Source: CF-161 sp035259145
GTDB lineage: Bacteria > Chloroflexota > Dormibacteria > Dormibacterales > Dormibacteraceae
Reading direction: 5' to 3'
Length of the DNA stretch: 11,520 bases
NCBI GenBank assembly: GCA_035259145.1
Contig: DATFWQ010000355.1
Coordinates: 1-11,520, forward strand
The position numbers and the translations under genes were made by a program. Below, in pieces: positions 6,145 to 11,520 of this stretch. Numbering within the stretch: position 1 is the stretch's first letter; every line of letters begins with the position of its first letter. Below the pieces are notes generated by a model. The model made no database searches. It was not told the DNA's origin and was given only the letters and a program-made list of their open reading frames with translations.

Positions 6145-7093
6145 TCACTCGTCTTGTTCGGTGAGGGCCTTGACCATCGCCGCGTAGGCGTCCTGGGGCA
6201 CCAGGCGGCTGTAGACACGGTCGATCATCGTGGTCGACTCGTGGCCGACGATCTGGCCGAGCTGGACCGGGTGGGTGCCCCGCTTGATGCGTCAGGTGAT
6301 GAAGGAGTGCCGCAACAGGTGCGGGTAGACCCGGCGCTGGATCCCGGCCTCGTAAGCGAGGTTGCGGAGGAGCTGCTGGGCGCCCGACCCGGTCAGGGGG
6401 TCGGAACCGCCACCCCGGGCCGCAGGCCAGGCGCTTCAAGGACACGAAGAGCCGGTCGCCGTTGGCGTCGCGCGGCCGGCCGCGATCGGCCTACCGCCGT
6501 AGGCGCTCGTAAAGGCGTGGGATCGGCACCAGGCGCTCCTTGGAGCCCTTGCCCCGCACCCGCAGATAGTGCTGCCGGCCGCGGCTGACGAGGTCCGTAA
6601 GCCGGAGCTTGACCAACTCACCCACTCGGAGACCAGTGTCGGCGAGCGTCCGGACGATCAGCTTGTCGCGCTCGCTCCTGGCCATGTCCTCCAGCCGCTG
6701 GATCTCGTCGCGCGAGAGGACGTCGATGACCGGCCGGGGCAGCCGCGGCAGCTGGGCCCGGCCCTCCACTGACTCCCCCTCCCGCCGCGCCCACGCCAGG
6801 AAATGATTCACGGCGCGCGCGTATGCGTGAACGCTGTGCTTGGAGAGCGGCCCTCTCGGGCCGCGCCGCCCGAGCAGGCGGCTCGTGAAGCGGTCCAGGA
6901 GGCGATTGTCGAGACCGGATACGTCCTGAATGCCCCCCTCCTCGCAGAAGGGCAATAGCAGCATTCTGAGGGGATATCCCTAGGAGTTCTCCACCGTGTT
7001 GTGAGACAACCCGCGCGCCCGGCAGGCCGCCAGATAGTCGTCAACCAGCCCGGCCAGAGGGCTGGTCCGAACGCTTGCTACCTGTACTTGCAA
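6145..7093 (-). pseudogene. Tyrosine recombinase (phage-type/XerC-like integrase), degraded
   Basis: The reading runs from a TTG at 7093 (alternative starts possible) to a TGA at 6145-6147, about 316 codons, a normal integrase length. The N-terminal SAM-like core-binding domain is visible (SPLAGLVDDYLAACRARGLS, then HSVHAYARAVNHFLAWARRE). The catalytic domain keeps every expected residue: R in TGLRVGEL, K in RGKGSKER, H and R in HLLRHSF, H in GHES and the nucleophile Y in DRVYSRL. It is broken by TAG at 6980-6982, TAG at 6491-6493, a frameshift near 6412-6430 (before GGSDPLTGSGAQQLLRN) and TGA at 6292-6294. It was probably the integrase of the tRNA-Val element but now lies in its middle, about 1.6 kb from one repeat and 2.8 kb from the other. 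Confidence 0.85.
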
Positions 7094-7667
7094 GCATCTT
7101 GACAGGCGTTGGGGATGTCCCGCAGGTCGTGGAATTTCGGGCGGTCCAGCCACCCGAAGTGTACTGCCGTTTGAGCCACCGCAAGCCCAAAGGACTGCAG
7201 CGCCGGACGCATTGAAAAGCGCGATCCAGCCTGACACTGGACCTGGCTGAGCGCCGTCCTGCGATTCGCTGGGGAGATCGCCGACCTGGGAATAGTGGCG
7301 GGGGCAGTCCTCGGGCAGCCGCTGGCGCCGACGCCGATATCCCACGACACGGCAGGCTGAGCAGCAGAAGCGCCTCGACCGGCCGGTAGAGCCGCTTGGC
7401 GCCAGTTCCCGAACCCCCTACCTCAACCCTGGGCTTAGGAGTAGAGGCTCTGCCTCAGGTCCTCGGTTCTCGTTGCATAGAGTTGGATAGCAGCGATTTT
7501 CACCCCAGGATGTGACTAAGCGCCTCTACCTGGTTCACGGCCCCACCGGTATATTGGGAAAGTCGATGTAGCGGTCGTCGGGCAGCTGGCGGTCTTCGTC
7601 GGCCGATTTGCCGATGCCTCAGCCCGCACCGCACGGGTTAACCCCACCCGCTGGTATTCAGGTGTAA
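7094..7667. other. Gene-free stretch between integrase remnant and DinB gene
   Basis: I find no supportable gene. Two leftward frames of about 90 and 120 codons upstream of the integrase lack motifs and read through the presumed integrase start region. A 27-residue frame near 7550-7630 (-) ends DDRYIDFPNIPVGP and looks protein-like, but it is too short to call. The stretch has lower GC patches and is probably degraded island DNA. Confidence 0.5.
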
Positions 7668-8198
7668 CTAGATGGAGGCGGGCGCGTCCACGTCGTGTTC
7701 GGCGAATTCCCAGCGCCAAGGCCCGGTCTCGGGGATGAAGATCTGCATGACCGCCTCTTCGGCCTGGACGGTGTGCTGGAGGTCGTGCGCGGCCCAGAGG
7801 TTGAGCAGGTGGCCGAGCTTCACCGAGCCGAACCTAGGATGGTGGCTGCTCAGGTCGAGGTCCGTGGCCGTCAATCGCGCCACCACCGCCAGGTGCTTCT
7901 CCCGTTGCGAGGCGAAGGCCTCGACGAGCTCCTGCGCGCTGCGCTCGGGTTCGGGCTTGCGAGGCGCATCGGGGTCGTGGGGAACGAGCTCGGGCCGGCG
8001 ATCGAGGAAGTGCTCGAGCCGCACGCCGAAGTCATCGCGGTCGACCATCACGATGTGTCGCAGGCACTCCAGCGTCGACCACTCGCCGGGCTGGGGCGCC
8101 CGCTCGAGGAGCTCGAGCGGCACCGCCTCGATGAGTGTCCGCCACCTCGCCACTGTTGTCGACATTACGCTGCGTATCGCAGTCAGCTGATTGTTCAA
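7668..8198 (-). CDS. DinB-family protein (putative metal-dependent four-helix protein)
   Basis: 176 residues from a TTG at 8198. This start has a strong ribosome binding site (GAGGGGG about seven bases upstream) and keeps a palindrome outside the coding region; an ATG 63 bases further upstream and one at 8165 are alternatives. The protein fits the DinB/YfiT-like four-helix bundle: GEWSTLECLRHIVMVDR (38-54), the standard 'PGEWS-x-hE-x2-xH' first helix, a central helix (SAQELVEAFASQREKHL), and GHLLNLWAAHDLQHTVQAEE (129-148). H48, H138 and H142 are placed as the family's metal-binding triad. Members include damage-inducible proteins and bacillithiol or mycothiol S-transferases; the substrate here is unknown. 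It is one of only two apparently intact genes in the right half of the island. Confidence 0.85.
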   Translation of the reverse strand: MNNQLTAIRSVMSTTVARWRTLIEAVPLELLERAPQPGEWSTLECLRHIVMVDRDDFGVRLEHFLDRRPELVPHDPDAPRKPEPERSAQELVEAFASQREKHLAVVARLTATDLDLSSHHPRFGSVKLGHLLNLWAAHDLQHTVQAEEAVMQIFIPETGPWRWEFAEHDVDAPASI

Positions 8199-8236
8199 GC
8201 TGAGCCCCCTCGTTTGCCGTCCCAGTCTATCGGCGC

Positions 8237-8252
8237 ATCCCAAATTTGGGAT
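8237..8252. promoter_or_regulatory. Perfect 16-bp palindrome upstream of the DinB gene
   Basis: ATCCCAAATTTGGGAT is an exact palindrome centred between 8244 and 8245, 38 bases before the TTG start of the DinB-family gene and AT-rich at its centre in GC-rich surroundings. Position and symmetry suit an operator for a dimeric regulator. It is not an actinobacterial SOS box (GAACNNNNGTTC) by sequence. The bound protein is unknown. Confidence 0.45.
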
Positions 8253-8415
8253 CGAGTGCATCGCACAGGTCGTCGCCGATGAAGATGAACGACAACATGG
8301 TCGATGCCGCGGCCATGGCCGTCGACGACAGACCGCAATGGGCGCAGACCGCGGTTTCGTGACGCACTACGATCGATTCTGAGGCGCTTGGAAAGGGAGC
8401 CGCGACGGAGAGGAC

Positions 8416-9699
8416 TCAGCCGCTGGCGGTGACCTGGCCCTCCTCGGCGGGCAAGGTCCTGGCCAGTGCCAGCCGCAGCAGCTGGAGGTCCCGGTAGCCG
8501 TTGACGCGGCGGAACTGCTTCTCCGCCTCCAGCACCCCGGTAGCGGTCCAGCGCAGGATCATGGAGCCGTCGCGCCAGCGCTTGACGTTGCCGGTCACGG
8601 TCCGGGCCACCGAGATCATCGACTCGATCGGGTTGGTGGACTTGAAGGTGCGCAGCAGGCTGGGGCTGAGGCCGAGCCGGGTGACCGTCAGGGTTTCCTC
8701 GAGGCCCTCGCGGAGGCTGGCCGCGGCGCCCGGGTGGTCGGCCTGAAGCTGACGGGCCAGATCTCGCAGCTCCTGCTCCGCCTTCACGGCGTTGGCTTCC
8801 TTCCAGGCCTTGTCCAACTTGCGGCCAATGAAGCTGCGCTGGTCCTCGGGTAGGTGGTCGAGCACGTTCTTCCGCTTGTGCTGACGGCACCGAGCGATCA
8901 GGACGCGGTCGTGAAAGGTGGCCTTGAGCGCCGCGCGGATGCCCTTGCCGCCGTCGATCACGGCCAGGATCGGTCGCTCGGGATCGAGGCCTCGCTCGAC
9001 CAGGTTGTTGAGCAAGGCCTGAGAGACCGCCTTGCTCTCGGTGCTGCCCTCCCAGAGCCCGAGCGGGGTCTTGTGCCCATCGGCACCCACGCCCAAGGCG
9101 GCCACGATGGTGTGCTCGGCCGTCTCGATGCCGTCGATGAAGATGGCCAGCAGGTCGAGCCCGCTGAGATCGCGGGCCATCAGTTCCCGCAGCTTGCGAG
9201 TGGTACCACTTACGAACCGGCGCGAAATCGAGGAGCGTGTGGTCGCCTTCGGCTCCACGCCCACCGGCTCCAGGCCGGCCCTGTAGCGTCGCGTCGCCAG
9301 CCCGTTCAGCATCCGGTCCAGCGCAGCCTGGGTGAGCAGGTCCCGGCTGGCGAAGAAGCGATAGCTCTCCAGCTCCACCTCCACCCCGGCTCGGTTGCGC
9401 GCCCTCGGCTTCTTGACCGCCACCCGCCGGCCGCCCAAGGTCAACTGCCGGTCCTCCTGGCCGTGCCGGTAACCCCTCCGTTCCGGATCATGCCTGCCAC
9501 GGGGACCTACCAGCTGGGTAATCTCCTCTTCGAAGATCTCGTGGACTACAGACAGGCCCACGCCGACGCAGAAAGCCAATAGCCCCTCGCGGGCGCTCTC
9601 GCCGAGTGCCTCAAGCGCGATGGTTATCCGCTCTGGGAGCGGGATCGGTGGCTCGGGTCGGGCGACCTGGATCAGGCTTGAACGCGGTAGGGTTGCCAT
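8416..9699 (-). CDS. IS256-family (Mutator-type) transposase
   Basis: 427 residues from ATG 9699, chosen because AAGGAGGA lies eight bases upstream; a longer frame to 9780 has no such site. Length matches the family (about 390-430). The RNase H-fold catalytic residues are present: D189 in AIFIDGIE, D249 in AVIDGGKG and E359 in STNPIES, with the family motif C-x2-H in ARCRQHKRKNVLDHLP (269-284) and the post-E segment SVARTVTGNVKRWRDG. These enzymes move the element by a copy-out-paste-in route. The frame is complete, so the element may be active. Terminal inverted repeats are not clear to me: TTGAGGAGCGG (minus strand, about 9759-9769) and CTGAGGCGC (plus strand, about 8380-8388) are only a weak match. 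Confidence 0.92.
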   Translation of the reverse strand: MATLPRSSLIQVARPEPPIPLPERITIALEALGESAREGLLAFCVGVGLSVVHEIFEEEITQLVGPRGRHDPERRGYRHGQEDRQLTLGGRRVAVKKPRARNRAGVEVELESYRFFASRDLLTQAALDRMLNGLATRRYRAGLEPVGVEPKATTRSSISRRFVSGTTRKLRELMARDLSGLDLLAIFIDGIETAEHTIVAALGVGADGHKTPLGLWEGSTESKAVSQALLNNLVERGLDPERPILAVIDGGKGIRAALKATFHDRVLIARCRQHKRKNVLDHLPEDQRSFIGRKLDKAWKEANAVKAEQELRDLARQLQADHPGAAASLREGLEETLTVTRLGLSPSLLRTFKSTNPIESMISVARTVTGNVKRWRDGSMILRWTATGVLEAEKQFRRVNGYRDLQLLRLALARTLPAEEGQVTASG

Positions 9700-9834
9700 G
9701 GGGCGGTTCCTCCTTGACTTGGTCGTCCCCTTCCCTACCACGAGGTAGGTCAGGGTGGAGAACCGCTCCTCAAATTCCACGAACTACGGGACAAGCCCCA
9801 GGCGTTTGCGATGAGCTCGAAAAGGCTAGCAAGC

Positions 9835-9859
9835 GCTCCAAACCAATTCAAATTGGAGC
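9835..9859 (-). terminator. Stem-loop just 3' of tRNA-Val
   Basis: GCTCCAA (9835-9841) pairs with TTGGAGC (9853-9859), and inside it CCAATT (9843-9848) can alternatively pair with AATTGG (9851-9856). It lies five bases beyond the tRNA 3' end. It could end the tRNA transcript or guide its 3' processing, though no T-run follows. It falls on the presumed island side of the attachment site. Confidence 0.35.
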
Positions 9860-9864
9860 CGGCG

Positions 9865-9936
9865 TGGGCGGCGCTGGTTTCGAACCAGCGACCTCTTGCG
9901 TGTGAAGCAAGCGCTCTCCCTCTGAGCTAGCCGCCC
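9865..9936 (-). tRNA. tRNA-Val (anticodon CAC)
   Basis: A complete cloverleaf reads on the minus strand: acceptor GGGCGGC/GCCGCCC (7 bp) with discriminator A, D stem GCTC/GAGC, anticodon stem CTTGC/GCAAG with loop TTCACAC (anticodon CAC, valine), variable loop AGGTC, and T stem GCTGG/CCAGC with loop TTCGAAA. It is 72 bases long and no CCA is encoded. Its 3' 54 bases recur at 4522-4575, so this gene is the likely integration target, kept functional because the incoming element restored the 3' end. Confidence 0.95.
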
Positions 9937-10027
9937 ACTGTTTTGAGTTCAGTCGCAGCGGTTGTGTGCCATCTGACAAGCTAACCGGGTCTTGCGGTCT
10001 GAACCGTGATTTCGTGTCTTTCGACGC

Positions 10028-10663
10028 CTACGAGGATACCCGCCCGGCCGGCTCCAGCACCCGGTCGAGGTAGTCGAAGAGCGGCCTGTACATGCCCTCG
10101 GGGATCCTGCTCAGCTCCTCGAAGTGCTCGTAGACCTTGGGGAGCGTGCACCACGCGACCTCGGTGTTCTCCTCGTGGTCGACCAGGTCGACGTCGCCAC
10201 CTACGACCCGGCAGATGCAGTAGTGCATGTGCCGCTTGCTGACCGGCTGGATCCGGTCGCCGAGCCTGTGCCCTATCGCGACCTCGAGCCCGACTTCTTC
10301 GCGTACCTCGCGGATGGCGCCCTCTTCTCGCGTCTCCCCCGGCTCAACCTCGCCGCTGATGAAGTTCCACTGAAGGGCAGGCTCCTTGTAGTGGCGGTGG
10401 GTCATGAGCGCCAGGCCGTCCCGCACGACGATGGCCATTGCGACTGGCCGGTCCTTGCGATCCCGCTTCTTGAGCGCCGCAGTGACTGGCGCCGGCGCTG
10501 TGGCCGCTTGCGCGGGCCGCGAGCGCTGCCGCTGCGGGCGCTCCGGCTCCTCAGCCTCGACGCCGTCGCGTAGAACCTGCTCGACGTCCTGACGGGCGAA
10601 TGCCGGCGTGGCCGCTGGGTAGCCGCACGGCCGGCAGCTTTCCAAACCTGATGTACCTGGCAA
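10028..10663 (-). CDS. NUDIX hydrolase (C-terminal part of an HTH-Nudix fusion)
   Basis: The open frame has 211 codons. The Nudix box G-x5-E-x7-R-E-h-x-E-E-x-G-h is exact: GEVEPGETREEGAIREVREE followed by VGL (104-126 of the frame). It is preceded by VAMAIVVRDGLALMTHRHYK and LQWNFISG, as is normal for the fold. Such enzymes hydrolyse a nucleoside diphosphate linked to another moiety, using Mg bound by the box glutamates. Substrate unknown. The first 20 or so residues of the frame (MPGTSGLESCRPCGYPAATP) have no coding character; RQDVEQVLRDGVEAEEPE onward does, and it continues the helix-turn-helix segment read in the neighbouring frame. The natural protein therefore probably starts at 10727 and is split by a one-base insertion in GGG at 10594-10596. 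Confidence 0.88.
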   Translation of the reverse strand: MPGTSGLESCRPCGYPAATPAFARQDVEQVLRDGVEAEEPERPQRQRSRPAQAATAPAPVTAALKKRDRKDRPVAMAIVVRDGLALMTHRHYKEPALQWNFISGEVEPGETREEGAIREVREEVGLEVAIGHRLGDRIQPVSKRHMHYCICRVVGGDVDLVDHEENTEVAWCTLPKVYEHFEELSRIPEGMYRPLFDYLDRVLEPAGRVSS

Positions 10664-10727
10664 CCGTGCTTCGATCCACGCCTAGCAGCCTCGCTGCTTC
10701 CGTGGTCGTGAGCAGGTCACCCGCCAT
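10551..10727 (-). CDS. Excisionase/MerR-type HTH segment fused out-of-frame to the Nudix gene
   Basis: From ATG 10727 the frame gives TTTEAARLLGVDRSTVARYI (7-26) and RFGKLPAVRLPSGHAGIR, the standard helix-turn-helix and wing of the HTH_17/excisionase family, then degenerates to arginine-rich sequence and stops after 58 codons at 10551. Removing one G (plus strand) from 10594-10596 joins GHAGIR directly to RQDVEQVLRDG, the usual next helix of this fold, in the Nudix frame. The two parts then form one protein of about 232 residues: N-terminal DNA-binding domain, charged linker, Nudix domain. It could be a Nudix-type sensor regulator, an excisionase-like protein with an enzyme domain, or a pseudogene if the indel is real. 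No clear ribosome binding site precedes the ATG. Confidence 0.6.
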   Translation of the reverse strand: MAGDLLTTTEAARLLGVDRSTVARYIRFGKLPAVRLPSGHAGIRPSGRRAGSTRRRRG

Positions 10728-10777
10728 GCCGCGGCGACCCGGACGACGACGACCTGGACCCGATCTCGACCGGTCGT

Positions 10778-10933
10778 GTGGGATGGCTGAACCGCTACGC
10801 GGCTGGCTGGTATCTGGCCGGCAAGGACGGCTCTCAGCTGCTCAGCGACCAGGGCGTGAGTCCGTCCCCATTCACAACCGAGGAGGCGGCTCGGGCCTGG
10901 GCAAGGAGCTACGGGGTCCAGGTGGCAAATTGA
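10778..10933 (+). CDS. Small unrecognised protein
   Basis: The frame is open from 10712 to a TGA at 10931-10933 and has coding character throughout: DPDDDDLDPISTGRVGWLNR, YAAGWYLAGKDGSQLLSDQG and PFTTEEAARAWARSYGVQVA. There is no ATG in frame; the first usual start codon is GTG at 10778, giving 51 residues, which would cut off the acidic part. An unusual start or an upstream frameshift is possible. It diverges from the HTH-Nudix gene, whose start at 10727 is close. No family recognised. Confidence 0.4.
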   Translation: MGWLNRYAAGWYLAGKDGSQLLSDQGVSPSPFTTEEAARAWARSYGVQVAN

Positions 10934-11303
10934 ACGCTTCCCTGGCGAGACGAGTTGCCTGAGCTTGTGCTGGGCGGTGCTCGACCTGTTCATCGCCAGC
11001 GCTCGCGGACTCGGCCTCACCGCAATCGAGCACCGGCAATTGGCGCAGATGCGCGCCGCCACGACGATTCGGACGCCCAACTCACTGACCGCATGGGATG
11101 TGACCGACTGCGAGGGCTGCGCCGTCACTTTCCAGCGCCGCCCGGACGCGACCGGCGTCCGGCGGACATCCGCCATGGTTAGGGCTTGGGTCGTGCCTGA
11201 GATGTCGCACGGTCGGCGTGTCGGATCGGTTATCGTCACTGCCGCGGAGGTCCAGGCGCCGGTTCACGCGGGTCGAGGTCACGGACAAGATGAGGAGGAA
11301 AGA
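10934..11303. other. Stretch without a confident gene upstream of the serine hydrolase
   Basis: The frame of the downstream hydrolase stays open leftward through this whole stretch (LDLFIASARGLGLTAIEHRQ, then RAWVVPEM), with an in-frame ATG at 11049. I recognise no domain in it. A leftward frame covering most of the region (to 11239) is rich in Arg, Ser and Pro and looks like a shadow. It should also contain the hydrolase promoter, but I cannot identify one with confidence. Confidence 0.4.
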
Positions 11304-11520
11304 GTGACGACCGGTGGCTTGTCGTCGAAACGGCTGGCCCGCGTGCGTGACGTGCTCGGTCGTCTTGTCGACGCCGGCCACGTCCCGGGTGCGGTCGCCG
11401 TCGTCGCCCGCCACGGCGAGGTCCACATGGAGGCAACGGGCAACCTCGCCTTCGAAGGCGCGGGCTCGAGGACGCCGATGGCAGCCGACACGATCTGCCG
11501 CATCGCCTCGATGACGAAGC
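11304..11520 (+). CDS. Serine hydrolase, beta-lactamase/transpeptidase-like fold (N-terminal part, runs off window)
   Basis: The first 72 codons are visible. The start is GTG 11304, fixed by AGGAGG at 11293-11298 with a five-base spacer, although the frame is open further upstream. The sequence VRDVLGRLVDAGHVPGAVAV (14-33), then ARHGEVHMEATGNLAF and the S-x2-K motif SMTK (69-72), preceded by DTICRIA, matches the class C beta-lactamase family (PF00144), where the serine is the nucleophile and the lysine its base. In family members the Y-x-N motif and the rest lie downstream, outside the window. Members include esterases, peptidases and beta-lactamases; no signal peptide is visible, so a cytoplasmic esterase or peptidase is more likely than a secreted beta-lactamase. 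Confidence 0.88.
   Translation, partial: MTTGGLSSKRLARVRDVLGRLVDAGHVPGAVAVVARHGEVHMEATGNLAFEGAGSRTPMAADTICRIASMTK

Noticed and set aside
7550..7630. Short leftward peptide ending DDRYIDFPNIPVGP
   Set aside because: Looks protein-like, but only 27 codons lie between stops, with no start or recognisable family; may be a gene remnant.
8854..9582. 242-codon rightward open frame
   Set aside because: Shadow of the IS256-type transposase on the opposite strand.
8380..9770. Terminal inverted repeats of the IS256-type element
   Set aside because: Only a weak, gapped similarity between the two flanks could be found by eye, and no target-site duplication, so the element ends are not called.
9606..9905. 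Rightward open frame of 99 codons ending in GAGFEPATSCV
   Set aside because: Same artefact over the intact tRNA-Val, and it also overlaps the transposase start region on the other strand.
10682..11239. 185-codon leftward open frame
   Set aside because: No recognisable motif, Arg/Ser/Pro-rich, and it covers the start of the HTH segment and more protein-like frames on the plus strand.
1..11520. CRISPR array or tandem repeat array
   Set aside because: No regularly spaced repeats were seen; the only long exact repeat noticed is the tRNA-Val copy.

Overview
The window is high-GC bacterial DNA with GTG and TTG starts, short operons and gene families common in Actinobacteria and in high-GC soil Chloroflexota. 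No rRNA or other strong marker gene is present, so placement below 'high-GC, actinobacterium-like' is not justified.

Left part (1-4260) is ordinary, intact chromosome. It holds a small UspA-like protein (+), a pterin-4a-carbinolamine dehydratase (-), then a TetR-family regulator (-) divergent from a two-gene DrrAB-type ABC exporter operon (+, ATGA overlap). The regulator is the most unusual intact protein. A block of about 190 residues with seven repeats of the type GG-x3-[LM]-T-hydrophobic is inserted inside its ligand-binding half, and the typical last helix of the family follows it. Two TCTAAC direct repeats in the 41-bp divergent gap are candidate operators. Hairpins follow the transporter operon.

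Middle part (4522-9917) looks like a decayed integrated element. An intact tRNA-Val(CAC) lies at 9865-9936 (-). Its 3' three-quarters is repeated exactly (54 bp, same orientation) at 4522-4575, as expected of attachment sites of an element integrated into the 3' end of a tRNA gene. Between the repeats lie a small CxxC zinc-ribbon-like gene broken by a frameshift, a RelE/HigB-type toxin gene broken by a single-base insertion followed by its HTH antitoxin, a fragment of a putative secreted protein, a tyrosine recombinase with three in-frame stops and a frameshift but all catalytic residues still readable, an intact DinB-family gene with a perfect 16-bp palindrome upstream, and an intact IS256-type transposase.

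Right part (9937-11520) contains an excisionase-type HTH segment followed by a Nudix hydrolase. The two read as one fusion protein if one base of a GGG run is removed. After it come a small unrecognised open frame, about 370 bp without a confident gene, and the start of a beta-lactamase-fold serine hydrolase that runs off the window.

No wholly new multi-gene system is evident. The best candidates for something undescribed are the TetR with the embedded beta-repeat domain next to its presumed target exporter, and the HTH-Nudix fusion. Broken genes cluster between the tRNA repeats, which favours real decay of an island, but the single-base indels could also include assembly errors.
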